Assembly: GCF_050624435.1 (NCBI RefSeq)
Contig: NC_134542.1
Location: 114,683,677 to 114,747,676 of the forward strand
Direction: 5' to 3'
From: Tenrec ecaudatus
Lineage: Eukaryota > Chordata > Mammalia > Afrosoricida > Tenrecidae
Length of the DNA: 64,000 nucleotides
Every line of letters starts with the position of its first letter. Position 1 is the first letter of the stretch. A model generated the notes under the pieces. That model saw only the letters and a list, made by a program, of their open reading frames with translations. It searched no databases and was not told the origin of the DNA. This document shows positions 33,688 through 46,292 of the stretch, one piece after another. Made by a program: the position numbers and the translations under genes.

Positions 33688-34565
33688 GTGAACTTTGTAG
33701 GGTTTTGCATTCAGACTCACATTTCCTACTAGATAGAATTATTTTTATGATCGCCTTTACCATATACTAGAAAATTTTATGCTTGAAATTGACAGTGAAA
33801 GCAAATCCACATCTATCTCTAGTTCCCCTTCTCTATGAGTTCAATAAATAAGGAATCATGAGACTAGGCTCCACCAATTTGGGGGTTAGTACTGTACGCT
33901 TTAAATCACTTGGATTTGGATCTTTTTTAAAGTCCTCTTGCTATCTAAAATCCAGCCAGCCTTTTGCATAGTGCATTTTTCCTTAGTAAAATAGTAAAAT
34001 GGAAGTTATAGCTCTAATTAATTGCCTCTATTTCTCATTAGCCACTGTACTCAGTTTCTGCCTCACAAGATTTTCCCAGTCAGCTGGATTGTTATTGGGT
34101 CTCTGGTCTGTGCTTCCCAGGGGATTGGGTAGACAAGAGGTGCAATTGGTTTATTTTTTATGAAGTAGAAAATGGTATTGGAAACCCTCACCAAATAACA
34201 AGGTGTATTTCAAAGAAGAAAAGGAAGAAGAATCACCTCTGCCTTGCAAAACAGCTTTCTAAAATAATACTTAGTTCTTTGAAGACTGTTTGGTTAAAGG
34301 GGAAAAAATCAGACCAGCCCCCGTGTCTCCACTTCTCTAGTCTTTTAGTTTCTCCCTTCTTTAACTTTATCCACCACAGAAGATCTCGTGAAAATGGTCA
34401 GCTATTCACTTATGATCAATAGAAACTTCCATTAAAATTATAATTAAGGGGAAGGAGAAATTTGAAGAAATGATACATTTGTTTTGGTTGGCCATTTGCA
34501 ACTAGAAAAACCAGCCTTGTTATGGGTTTAATGAGTAACCTTCCGAAATATTTGTTGAAATATTA
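33106..34565. other. Mostly unclassified, with a (CA)n microsatellite
   Basis: No gene or transposon recognised outside the CA repeat. 34,000-34,060 and 34,430-34,460 carry TAATTAAT/ATAATTAA blocks in repeat-free DNA. Confidence 0.45.
33642..33683. repeat. (CA)n microsatellite
   Basis: 21 uninterrupted CA units. Confidence 0.98.
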
Positions 34566-34569
34566 AGCC

Positions 34570-34765
34570 CTGGAGTAGCAGTGTGATGAGCACTGGGCTG
34601 TTAACCACCTCTTTGGTGGTTCAAGCCCTCCAGTTACTCCTCAGAGGAAGACGAGGCTGTCTGCTCCTGCCAAAGATGTGCAGACTGAGAAACTTTATGA
34701 GGAGTGGCTCTTACTCTGTTCTACAGGGTTGCTGTAATTCTAAATCAACCCCACTGTTAGGTATC
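34570..34765 (+). repeat. AfroSINE
   Basis: 'ccctggagtagcagtgtgat', 'gggctgttaaccacctcttt', 'ggtggttcaagccctccagt', 'gaggaagacgaggctgtctg' and 'ctacagggttgctgtaattc'. Full length with a recognisable tRNA-like B box. Confidence 0.9.
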
Positions 34766-35179
34766 GGTGGGTAGGTATGGATATACTTACTACCACTTGA
34801 CAGTGATGTTTCCTTTATGAGGTTAATGAGGTCATAGCAATGTGGGGTGCATTTTAAGCCAATTACTTTAGAAAATCAATTATTAACAGAGCAGATGAAG
34901 CTCAGAAGCAAGGCAGCAGGGGTAGAGGAGGGTTGATGGTATTCCACACAAAGAACACAAAGGTGCCAAGGAAAAGAAACGGAAAGGAGACGTCAGAACC
35001 TTCCCTAGACCCAAACCTGGACTTCAGTCTCTTGTGAGAAAATATATTTCTGTTTGTGTAGTCACCCATTTATGGTATTTCTGGTACAGAAGGAACTAGG
35101 TAATTAAAGCCAACCTGAGTGATCGGGAGTGCTTGGCTCTATTGTACTGATTGAGTAGAAAGTGCGTTGCTAGGGTGGC

Positions 35180-38075
35180 TGTTGTTATTGTTGTTGTGAG
35201 GTGCCTTCAAGTCAGTTTCGACCCACAGTGATGCGACACACAAGAGAAAGAAACATTGCTCAGTCCTGCGCCATCCTCACCCCCCATTGTTACAGCCACT
35301 GTGTCAATCCATCTCCTTGAGGGTGTTTCTCTTCTTTGCTGCCCCTCCACTTTACCATGCATGATGTTCTTTTCCAAGGAATGGTCTCCTGACAACATGT
35401 ACAAAGTATGTAAGACAAAACCTCACTATCCTTTCCTCTAAGGAGCACCCTGGACATGTTTCTTTCAAGACAGATGTGTGCGTGTCTTTTCAGCAGTCCA
35501 TGGCACTTTAAATACTCTTCTCCAGGACCACAATTAAAATGCATAAATTGTTCCTTAGCTTTCCTTATTCAATGTCCAACTTTCACGTGCATATGAGGGG
35601 CGATTGGAAACACCGTGGCTTGGTTGTGGCGCACCTTTGTCCTCAAAGCAACATTCCCATTTATCAATACCCTAAAAAGGCCTTGTGCAGCGATTTACCT
35701 AATGCAATGCATCTTTTGTTCTCCTGACTGCTGCTTCTATGAATATTGACTATGGATCCAAGCAAGACAAAATCCTTGACAACTTCAACCCTTTCTCCAT
35801 TCATTATGATGTTCCCTCTTGGTCCCGTTGTGAGGACCCGGGCCTTCTTTACATTGAGTTGTCATCCACACTGAAGGCTGCAGTCCTTGATCTTCATGCG
35901 CGTGTGCTTCAAGTCCTCCTCACTTTCAGCAAGCAAGATGGTGTCATCTGCATATCACAGGTTCTGAATAAACCTTCCTCCAATCTCGATACTGCGTTCT
36001 TCTTCAAACACTTTAGGTTCGCTGATTATTTGTCAATATTGAATAAGAATGGTGAGAAGATATAACTCTGGTGTACACCTTTTCTGATTTTTAATCATGC
36101 AATATTCACTTGTTCTCTTCCCACGACCGCTTCCTGATCCATGTGCATGTTCCAAATGAGCGCAATGATATATTCTGGAATTCCATCAAGTGCCTTTGCA
36201 TTGCCAATAAGACACAAGTAAGCACCTGGTTTTGTTTTTCCTCTGCTTTCAGTCAAGAGCAAACACCAGCCATGATACCCCTTGTTCCATGCCCTCTTCA
36301 GAACCCAACCTGTACCTCTGGCAGCTCCCTGTCAATGTCCTTCTGCAATTGTTAGAAACTCTTCAGCAAAATTTTACTTTTGCATTTTACATGCAAAAAG
36401 CCTTGCATGTGAAGTCAATGATATTGTTCAATATTTTGAGCATTCTGTTGGGTCACCTTTCTTTGGAATGGGTACATATAGGAATCTATTCCTGTCAGGG
36501 GGCCAAGTAGCCGTCTTCAACTTTCCCTGTTATAGATGAGGGCGAGCTCCCAGTGCTTCATCAGCTTGTTGAAACATTTCAATTGGAATTCCACAAATTC
36601 CTGAAGCCTTCTTTTTGGACAATGATTTTAGTGTAGCTTGCACATCTTCCTTCAGCACCATCGGTTCTTGCTCATAAGCTACACCCTAAAATGATGGAAT
36701 CTCCGCTAGTCCATGTGTTACACTGACTCCATCCTCTTTTTGCACTTCTTGCATCATTCAATAGTTTTCCCATAAAATCTTGCAATATTGCAACTTGGGG
36801 CTTGGGTGTTTTCTCGAGTTCTTTTAGGTGAAGATATGCTTAAGTGCATTCTTCTCCTTTGGTTTTCTAACTCTAGGTCTTTGCAGATTTCATTGGAATG
36901 TTCTGCTTAATCTTCTCAAGCTACCTTTTGAAAAATTCTGTTCAGCTTCCATTTGTCTTAGTTATTATGTGATTAAGAGCAAGGCTCAGAGTCTTTTCTG
37001 ATTCCCACTTTGATCTTTTCTTTCTTTTAAATGATGCTATGCTTTCTTCATGAATGATGGTCTCTGTCCTCCCGCAGCTTATCTGGTCTCTGTCATTAGT
37101 GTGCATTGCAGCAAATCTGTGTGATAGACTCACGGCCATATTTTGAATCTTGTCATCATTTTCTTCAGCTTTAAGCACATATGAGCAGTTGATCTTCTGT
37201 TCTGAAGTTAGCCCCCTGGCCTGATTTTAGATTCTGATATTAAGCTTCTTCATTGTCTCTTCCCCCAGACGTACACACTTTGATTTCTGTGTGTTCTATC
37301 TGGAGAAATCCATGTGTACTTTTTTGTGTTGTTGAGAAAAGGTATTTGCTATGAACAAGTCATTGGTTTTAAAAATTACATAATGGAATCTCCAGTTTAA
37401 TTTCTTTTACCAAGTCTATATTGTCCAACTACTGTTTCTTCCTATTTGTTTCCAAATTTTACATTCCTACCTCCAATAATTATCAATGCATTTTGATTGC
37501 ATGTTTGATCAATTTCAGACTGAAGTCATTTGTTCATTTCTTCATCATTAGCTTTTTATGTTGGTGCATAACCTTGAATAATAGTCATGTTGATTGGATT
37601 TCCTTTAAGGTGGATAGCTATAATTTTACCACAGACAGCATGGTACTTCAAGATTGATTTTGAAATGTCCTTTTTGACAATGAATACTATGCCATTCCCC
37701 TTGATAACATCATTCCTTCATAGTAAATCATACGCCTTTCTGATTCAAAATGGCCCAAACATTTTTAGCTCACTAATGCCTAGAATATCGATCATTATGC
37801 ATTCCATCTCATTTTTGACCACTTTTCCTACACATTGGTCTGCAATCCACAAGGTCAGCAGCTGGAAACCACGAGCAGCTCAGAGGGGGGAAACTGGGTT
37901 TTCTACTCCTGTGAGGAGTTACAGTGTTTCAAACTCACAGGGGCAGTTCTATCACACCTTATAAGAGTCAGATCCACCTTGATGGCAGTGGGTTTGGTTT
38001 TCCTATTTTCCTAGATTCATATTTCCTACATTCAACATTCCAATTATTAGAGTTTTGGAGCTATTTTTTCTTTTG
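35180..38075 (-). mobile_element. RTE (BovB-like) LINE, 2.9 kb, most complete copy in the window
   Basis: Runs from the RTE 3' end ('gttgtgaggtgccttcaagt') to the 5' region ('aattattagagttttggagc'), about 2.7 kb without the SINE inserted at 37,835-37,998. The RT catalytic codons Y-A-D-D are intact on the minus strand at 35,943-35,954, though a stop lies just upstream. A degenerate endonuclease block (IIIGGRNVKF) is visible near 37,465-37,500. Numerous stops and indels rule out activity. An L1 has inserted at its 5' side (38,080). It shares its 3' end with AfroSINEs, consistent with an RTE driving their spread. Confidence 0.9.
37835..37998 (+). repeat. AfroSINE inserted in the RTE
   Basis: 'attggtctgcaatccacaag', 'gtcagcagctggaaaccacg', 'gggttttctactcctgtgag', 'gttctatcacaccttataag' and 'gtcagatccaccttgatggc'. 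The RTE order resumes directly after it ('ttttcctagattcatatttc'). Confidence 0.9.
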
Positions 38076-39009
38076 TTTTTAAAATTATTTTATTGGGGCA
38101 CCTATGGATAGTATAACAACCCATAAATCCATTATATCAAGCAAACCTGTACATATGTTGTCATCATCATTTTCAAAATATAATCTACTTGAGCCCTTAT
38201 TATCAGCTCCTCTTTTTTCCCTCCCTCCCCCATCCACTCACCTTTGTTAACTCTTGAAAAATTGGGTATGTGTTTTTTTCATACCTTACACCATCCGCTA
38301 CATCCCTTCACCACATTTCTTTTATTCATCCCCCTCGGGAGGGGGGATATATACATCCATCATTGCTATCAGTTCCCTCTTCCTCCCCCACCCCCCATCC
38401 TCCACCTATCCTCATGGTATCACTATTCCCATTACTGTTTCTGAGGGTTTATCTGTCATGGCTTCTGTGTGTCAGAAGTTCTTATTTAAATCAATGTTAA
38501 TTACTCGGGTCTAGCAGGATTTTTGAGGTAAAATTAGAGTCATGATAGTGGAGGGGAAGAAGCATTAAAGAACCAGAGGAATGTTAGTGTTTCATCAGTG
38601 TTATACTAAACCCTGGCTGAATCGTCCCTTACATGTGACCCTTCTGTGAGGGGATGTCCACTTGTCTATAGACAGGCTTTGGGTCTTCACTCTGACCTCT
38701 CCCCTTCACATCAATATAATTGTTGTTCATATTCTGATACCTGATCCCGTCGACACCTCGTAATCACACAGGCTGGTGTGCTGCTTCCATGTTGATGTTG
38801 TGGCTTCCCTGCTGGATGGCCGCTGTGAGAGGGTCAGACCAAACACACTTCCTGCACTGTGTCTCCAGTGTTGTCCTCTATAGTCCTATAGACCTGTGAG
38901 GGGACCTCACGTCTCGTGTTGGGGCTGGACCTATGGTCCTCTCTGTTGGCTGCTCAGAGCAGGAATGTCGTCATCGAGGCTTGGTGGACCAGGATGAGGT
39001 TCATATTCG

Positions 39010-39056
39010 CCCTCCTCTTCCTCCTCCTCCTCCTCCTCCTCCTCCTCTTCCTCCTC
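39010..39056. repeat. (CTC)n microsatellite in the L1 3' UTR
   Basis: CCT/CTC trinucleotide array with TTC interruptions. Confidence 0.95.
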
Positions 39057-39444
39057 TCTCCCCCTCTTAGTTTGCTCCTGTGTGGTCAGGACAGACCGGC
39101 CATTCTCTTGAGCCTGTCTCTTCAGTGCTCTCCCCTATAGCACATGCTTCTAGGGAAGGAGCCAGCATAGCTCTGACTGGGGCTGCCCGCGAGGCTTAGC
39201 GCACTGGAATGAAGTCTGGTTTCTCTCTCCCTTTCCTTTGGAGACCAACAATATTCTCCCCAAGGGTGAGTTGGTGCCCTGTTCCCCCAATGCGATCATT
39301 CCTTTTTTAACCCCTCCTTTTCGGTTGGATGCCATGTGCATCCCAGGGTTGGTCGGACTCCTGCCAGGATAGCCTGGACCTCTAACCGGAAATTTTGCAT
39401 TAACTAATTTATTCTCTATGCCCGGTGTGTTTTTTGTGCTTACC

Positions 39445-42400
39445 TCAGTGGACTCGTGTTGTACTAGTCCTTTTGTGCATGGCTTGCCTCACATAGCATA
39501 ATTTCCTCCAAGTTTTCCCATGAGATGATATGCTTCATGGGTTCATCACTGCTTTTTAGGGATATGTTGTACTCCTTTGTACTACATACCAGACTTTTTA
39601 ATCCATTCATCAATTGATGGAAATGTAGGTTGTTTCCAATTCTCTGTGATTCTATACTGTGCCATGATGAGCATTTGTGTGCAGATGTCTGGTCATAGTC
39701 TGTGTCTTACTTCTTCTAGGTCGATGCCCAGTAGGAGGATTGCTGGTTCCTCGAGTAGATGGATTTCCATGTTTTAGGCATTGCCATATTGATTTCCATA
39801 ATGGCTGTGTATATACCTACAGGACCACCAGCAGTGGATGAAAACCCCCATCTCACCACAGCCCCGCAACATTTGTTGATTTCTGATTTTTTTTTAATTG
39901 GGCTAACTTCGAGGGTGTTAGACCGTATCTCATGGTTGTTTTCATTTGCATCTCCCTTTTGACTGATGATCAGGAACATTTTCTCATGTTTATTGGCCAT
40001 TCAGGTTTCTGTCTTTGTTAAACTTCTGTTCAGTTCTTTTGCCCATCTCTTCAATGGGGTATTTGTTTTTTTATTGCTGTAGGCTAGCAAACTATTGTAG
40101 ATTTTAGTAATAAACCCTTTGTCTGATGTGTCATTGCTAAAGATGTTTTCCCAGGCTGTGGACTCTCTTATTACTCTCTTGGTGAAGTTTTCATTGTACA
40201 CAGGTGGTTTTTCTATACTATATCCACTTGTGCTTCCTCTGTGTATGTATCCTTCCCAATTTGTGGTAGCCTAAGTCTACCCTGTGCCAAGGTTCTTAGA
40301 TTTGTTCCAATTTCCTCATGGTTGGCCCTAATAATTTGAGGTTTTACCTCGAGAGCTTTGATTTACCTTGAATTTATTCTAGTGTCTTGCTTTATTTTTC
40401 ATCAGGTAAATATCCATTTTTTTCCTAAAACACTTGCTGAAGAGGGTATCCACTTCCCATTTGATATTTTTTGGGCCCTTATAAAAGATCCGTTGTCTGT
40501 ATGCTGATGATTTTATTTCTGGGTTTCTCCTCTTTTCTCTTGGTCTGAGTATCTGTCATTATACCAGTACCACACTGTTTTGACCACTGTGCCTGTTTAA
40601 TAGGTGTTAAAGTTAAGTAAAGCAAGCCCTCTGACTTTGTCCTTCTTCTTGAGTAGTTCTCTGCTAATTCTGGGCTTCTTTTCTCTCCATATTAAGTTGG
40701 TAATCAGTTTTTCCAATTATTTGAAGAAAGATGTTGGCATTTGTATCAGGATAGTGCTAAACTTATATAGCTCCTTGGGTAGAACTGACATCTTTATTAT
40801 ATTGAGTCTTCCAACCCACAAGCATGGGGTATTCTTCCATCTGTGGGTATCTATCTCGTTTGCCTTCTTGTAATACGGTTCTGTATTTTTCATCATACAA
40901 ATCTCTTGGTTTTTTTGTTAGGTATAGTCCTAGATGTTTCACGTTGTGCTTGGCTATTATGAAGGGTACTATCTTTTTGATCTCCTCTTCCATGATCTTA
41001 TCTGATGCATATAGCGATCCAATAGACTTCTGTTTGTTGATCTCGTATCCTGCCACTCTACTATATTCCTCTAAGGCAGTGGTTTTCAACCTGTGGGTCA
41101 CAACCCCTTTGGGGTCAAATGACCCTTTCAGAGGGGTGGGCCAATTCATAACAGTAGCAAAATGACAGTTATGAAGTAGCAGCGAAAATCATTTTATGGT
41201 TGGAGTCACCACAACATGAGGGACTGTATGAAAGGGCCGTGGCATTAGGAAGGTTGAGAACATGGCTCTAATGCTTCCAGCACTCCTTTGGGGTTTTTAC
41301 TCTATAGAATACTGTCATCTTCAAAGAACGGTAGTTTCACCTCTCCTTTCCCCAGATGAACACCCTTAATGTCCTTCCTTTGCCATATGGTGATAGCTAG
41401 GATACAATACAATGTGGAGTAGAAATAGGGACAAGGACATCTTTGGTCCCTTTTACCAGTGGGATAATTTTCATGCTCCACTGACTATAACATTGGTTGT
41501 TGATTTTTCATATATAGTTTGTATTATATTGAGGAATTTTCCTTCCATTCCTATCTTCTTGAGTGTCTTAAACAGGAATGGGTAGTGGAAGCTGTCATAT
41601 GTTTTTTTCTGCATGGATTGATACTATCATGTGGTTTTTATCCTTTTTCTTATCAACGTGGTGAAAAATGTTGAGACGTTCAGATGTTGAACCATCCCTG
41701 AGCCCCTGGAACGAATCTCACTTGACCATGATGAATTATTCATTTTATATACTTATGTATTCTATGACCAATATTTTTTAAGGATTTTTTTGCATTGATG
41801 TTCATTAAAGTTATTGGTCTGCAGTTCTTGATTCTTGTGGGATCCTTGCCCACTTTAGGTATTAGTGCTATACTAGTGTCACAGAAAGGGTTTGGGAAGT
41901 TCCTGTCCTTTTCTATGCTCTGGAAGAGCTGTGTAGGATTGATGTCAGTTCTTCCCTGAGTCCTTGGTAGAATTCTCCTGTGAAGCTATCTGGACCGGGG
42001 TTTTTTGTTTGTTTGTTTTTTAAGTTGGTAGTCCCTGGATAACCTTATCTATTTATTCTATTGCTATGGGTCTGTTGAAGTTCCTGACATCTATCTGACA
42101 TAATCTAGGGAGCGATTGTTTTCCAAATATTTGTCCATGTCTTCCAAGTTGTTGAATTAATTGGAATGCAGACCTTCATTATACTGTGTAATTAGGCTTT
42201 TAATTTCATTAGAGTCTGTTGTAATTTCCCCTGTTTCATACCTTATCCTGTCTATAGATGTTTGCACCTTCCTTTCCTTGGTTAGGTTTGCCAACAGTCT
42301 GTTGATTTTTTCAAAGAACCAGCTTTTTACTGAGCTGATTTTTTGGTATTGTTTTCTTATTTCCTCGCTCATTCAACTCTACCCTGATTTTTATTATTTT

Positions 42401-43430
42401 GTTCTTTTTGCTAACAGTAGGATTATTCTGTTGATTCTGTTCTAATTCCTGGAGGTTTTGTGACAGCATATCAATCATAAGTCTCTCTTCCTTTTTCATG
42501 TGTGCATTTATTGCTATAAAGCTTCCTCTGACAATTGCTTTTGCTGTGTCCCAAAGGCTTGGGTACATTGTATTTTCATTCTCATTGGTTTCTAAAAATT
42601 TCTTAATTCCATTTCTAATCTGGGATGGCACCCATTCATTTTGCAGAAGAAAGTTATTAATTTTCCAATTGTTCACTCTAGTTTTCTTGGTCACCCTTTT
42701 GTTGATTTCCAGCTTCATGGCACAATGGTGTGACAGGCAGGCCTGAGTGACCTCTATGTGTTTGAATTTACTCAGGCTAGACCTGTGTCCCAGCATTTGG
42801 TTTATTTTTGAATATATGCCATATGCACTTAAATAGAATATGATTTTTTTTTTTTTTGCATTTGGGTGGAGAGCTCTAAAAAGTCTATCAGGTTAAGGTG
42901 CCTAATTGTAGAGTTTAGTTCTGTGGCCTCTTTGTTAAGCTTCCTTCTCAGTGATCTATCTTTCTCACAGAGTGGTATATTAAAGTCACCTACTATGATT
43001 GTTGAACCAGTGATTACTTTTCCATCTTTCAAAGAGTTTGAAAACGTTTGCATATCTTTCATTGGGTGTGTATTTATTATGTTCACTGGTTCTTGGTCTT
43101 CAGATCCCTTGAGGATTATATAGTGCCCATCCTTATCTACTGTTCTGGCTTGTACCTTGAGCAGTTATGTCAGAGAGTAGGATAGCAACTGCTTCATTTT
43201 TTGAATTGCCATTAGCTTAGTATATATTCCATGAGCCTATAATTCTCAGCCTATTTCTGTCTGCGAGCTTACGATGTGTCTCTTGTAGATAACAGAGTTA
43301 TGGATTACGTTTTCTAAGTCAGCCTGCAAGTCTTTGTCTTTTAATGGGTGAACTCAGACCATTGATATTCAGAGTTTTTAAATCCATCTGTGGAGTTTTT
43401 GATGTCATCTCATACCTTTTCTGTTAGATG
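39445..43430 (-). pseudogene. L1 ORF2 (endonuclease and reverse transcriptase), degenerate
   Basis: The endonuclease part shows IIVGDFNIPLCEKDRS (about 42,945-43,000), the conserved G-D-F-N block. The linker is open for 161 codons (42,311-42,796). The RT catalytic box reads PFFEDDSIL (about 41,308-41,335), so the F-A-D-D Ala is Glu here. The following block (RVAGYEINKQKS, 41,025-41,060) and C-terminal frames to about 39,445 follow L1 order. ORF2p nicks DNA and reverse-transcribes L1 RNA; this copy cannot do so because of stops, the SPIN insertion and the altered box. Confidence 0.88.
41069..41273. mobile_element. SPIN MITE (189 bp) in L1 ORF2, with target duplication
   Basis: The element spans 41,077-41,265. 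Left end CAGTGGTTTTCAACCTGTGG and right end AAGGTTGAGAACATGG are SPIN termini. Flanks CTCTAAGG and CTCTAATG match at 7 of 8 positions. It is the SPIN copy at 5,830 with its middle removed: 'gaccctttcagaggggt' runs into 'cataacagtagcaaaatgac'. Confidence 0.92.
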
Positions 43431-43573
43431 TTTTCCTACCTCCTTCCTTATCAGTGTGTTGTGTGTGTAGGGGGGTTCATTCTTGCCTTCTTTCCACCAT
43501 TGATCACATGATGTCTTGGGAGCTGTTTTTGGTGTGTTGACTTCTGGCTGGAGTTGCTCTATGTGGTGGTCTC

Positions 43574-44090
43574 CTATTTATATTTGGTGAATGATGTTCT
43601 TCTGACCACAGTGGATGGGTAAGAATTTTTTTGTAGCACTGGGTTTCTTTTAACAAATTCTTTGAGTTTTCCCTTGTCTGAGAAGACTCTTACTTCCCCA
43701 TCTCTCTTAATAGACAGTTTGGCAGGATAGAGGATTCTTGGGTTGGCATTGTACTCTTTCAACTTTTGGAAGATGTTATTCAACTCCCCTTCTTCATGCT
43801 ATCTGCTGAAAGGTCTGAGCATATTCTTATCTGAGTACCCTTTCTTCTCTAACTACTTTTATGATTTTCTCCTTTTCTTCAAAGTTGGATAATTTAACGA
43901 TTATAAGCCATGGATAATTAATTGTGGGGTTCAGTCTAGTTGGTGTCCTCTGCTTCCTTAATGATTGCCTGATTCCCATTCATTAAGTTGGGGAAGTTTT
44001 CTTCCAGGAATTCCTTCACTGTTTTTGCAATTGACTCCTTTGTTGTGCCTTGTTCCAACATTCCAATTATTCTAATGTTGTTCCTCTTCA
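43574..44090 (-). pseudogene. L1 ORF1, C-terminal part
   Basis: A 69-codon minus-strand frame contains SIKRDGEVRVFSDKGKLKEF, matching the ORF1p C-terminal domain (the '...FSDK.KL.EF' block), an RNA-binding chaperone domain. Upstream sequence to 44,090 is in broken frames. The coiled-coil half is missing through 5' truncation. Confidence 0.82.
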
Positions 44091-44726
44091 AGCAAACAAG
44101 CAAACAGAAAAAGAGCTTATAGCTTTAAAAGTTGAACCTCCTAAGCAGAATATTGGAAATCCAATTCGGAAAAAGGTAAAAACTATATAATACGTCAAGA
44201 TCCAGTTGAATTTATCTCATGAATATGGCTAGAACATGTTACTCACTGTGATAGTTTATTGCTAAAATTCACCATATTTATATAGTAAAAGAGAAACAAT
44301 ATATGATTACCTTAATAGATGGAGTGAAAGCATTTGATAAAATGCAATATTTGTAAAACAATTCTTTGAAGACTAGATTAAAGGGAATTTCTCTATCCTG
44401 TTAAAGGATAATTACAAAACACCTAAAGCAAACATCATGGATGAAACTTTAGAATTATTTCCTTTAAAATAAGACAGGGGTATTACCGTTACATCTTGGG
44501 CTGAAGGCCTTAACCAGTTCAGCAAGAGAAGAAAAAAAGAGAGAGAGTAAAAGGATCAAAAAGCAATAAGGAAATAAAAGTACTCATTGATTGCAAAAAA
44601 ATGATTTTCTATATTTAAAGAAAAATCAATACCATCAAGTCAATGCCAACTCATAGCAATTATATATAGACCACCATGTAATATTTTTAAGAAAGAAATT
44701 TTGGAATTGATGAGTTAATGCCTATA

Positions 44727-45338
44727 AGGGGTGTGGTAGTTACATAATCTGTTGTCAATTTGAGGTTTCAGAGTGTAGAGGTGGAGTCTAGCCTGTCAAT
44801 CTGGAGATAGCCAGTGAGACCTCAGTGTGGGCATGGCCTTCTCCTGAGAATTCTGGGGACTGCTGTATTTTTCCTCCTTGGAGACAGAAGACAGACTCTC
44901 TCTGTTCAGTCCCTGTGAGACATCCTAGCTTACCAGAAACTCTCCCTTGGCTCACTCCCTGAGATGATTCTCTACTGACAAGACACATAAACCCACAGGG
45001 ACCTACCCTGATGCAATCAGACCTCTAGATCTGGAGAAGCCACATGGAGACCCCTGCCAGTGCTGATATGCTTACAACACCACTGGATCCAAAGAATTTC
45101 TCCCCGCTGGCCTGTGATTGTCCTGTATTCAACATTGTTGCATGTATTTTGTGAGACTGAAGAGGACTTTATAGATTGGTATCAGACATATGGGTTAATA
45201 TTGGACTTATGGGCTTGGACTGGACTCGGCTGGGATGCTTTCTTAATGTATAATTACCCTTTACATAAAACTCTCTCTTATACACATATATGTTTCTATG
45301 TAGTAGTTTCTATATTCTACCCAGACTGACACAAGGGA
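44727..45338 (+). mobile_element. LTR, TGTGGTAG family, longest copy
   Basis: The LTR spans 44,732-45,333 (602 bp). It starts TGTGGTAGTTACATAATC and ends CCAGACTGACACA, with flanks AGGGG and AGGGA (4 of 5). It gives the orientation and full extent for the family. A 'tttacataaaactctctc' block near its end marks the promoter/R side. No internal ERV sequence is attached, so it is a solo LTR. Confidence 0.8.
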
Positions 45339-46167
45339 TCATTATACAAGCATTTCTGTACACAAGCATCAAAAGAGTATTATTATTTTTAAAGGTATAA
45401 TTTGTCATTGCAATAAAAATCTAAAATAAATTGGAATCAATTTAATAATATTTGAGAAAACCCCAAAAGTTATTTAAATATATTAAAGAAGTCTAAATAG
45501 GTGAGATCATGTGTTGACATCATAGATGGATGACTCAGTAGCATATATGTATCAGCTATCCCCATTGATTTAATACAAATATATTAACAACCTAAGAAGT
45601 TCAGTGTGCACATCTGTGTTGCTGGTTCAAACATGTATACCAAAATAACCATGATATATAAATTACTTAGGGATTTCTTAATTTTCATAATGAACATCTG
45701 GAACCCTGGTTGGTTTATTCTCACTTATTTACTATCCAATGTGTGTGTACCTTGTCTGTCAAAAAGTGGCCATGTGTTATTTTGAAAACTAAGTTTCTTT
45801 TATCTCAGGGTTCTGTCTTGCTCTAGGCACTAAAAGTTCCCTGTATTCATTTGACCTGTAAGGAGAAAGTGGACAGAGAAATTGCCTATATTGTGCCGTA
45901 ACTCGGTACCAACAGTCTCACTTCACCTGGCAACATCTAACTGCAAGAGATGCTGGAAACTGAGTTCCACTACAAGGCCAAAAAAACGAGGAGATAGTCT
46001 TGAGGAACAATATAACACAACCAGTCTGCCCCATCCTTCATATAGAAAGAATGCAGAGAATTCACCTCCTCGATCTCAAGACTTGAAAACATAAGCATGC
46101 ACATGCATGTGCACTTATACATATACCTACAATTACTCCACTAAAATATGCACTATAAGTATGTCTA

Positions 46168-46201
46168 CGTGTGTGCGTGTGTGCATGTGTGTGTGTGTGT
46201 T
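46168..46201. repeat. (GT)n microsatellite
   Basis: Short interrupted GT array immediately 5' of an AfroSINE half. Confidence 0.9.
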
Positions 46202-46292
46202 ACAGTCTAGGAAACCCACGGGTGGTTCTACCCTGTCCTATAGGTCATTATGAGTCAGAATAGACTGGGTGGCAGTAAGCTTGGAGTGTATG
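46202..46292 (+). repeat. AfroSINE, 3' half
   Basis: 'ctaggaaacccacgggtggt', 'ctaccctgtcctataggtca' and 'gagtcagaatagactgggtg'. The head is missing. Confidence 0.8.

Larger units (their letters stand above)
38080..44095 (-). mobile_element. L1 LINE, 6.0 kb, 5'-truncated within ORF1
   Basis: Minus-strand order: ORF1 C-terminal part (44,090-43,574), ORF2 (about 43,430-39,445) and a 3' UTR ending at 'ggtgccccaataaaataatt' (38,085-38,105). Compared with the L1 at 59,835, the 3' UTR lacks a block of about 1.1 kb (the junction is near 38,831), so the roughly 245-bp module is reduced to its first 70 bp or so. Stops and frame changes make it inactive. It carries a SPIN MITE at 41,077-41,265. Confidence 0.92.

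Noticed and set aside
35943-35954. Active RTE because YADD is intact
   Set aside because: A stop codon lies next to the box and the rest of the frame has many stops and indels.
42311-42796. A 161-codon frame as a gene
   Set aside because: It is the linker between endonuclease and RT of L1 ORF2, in a broken L1.
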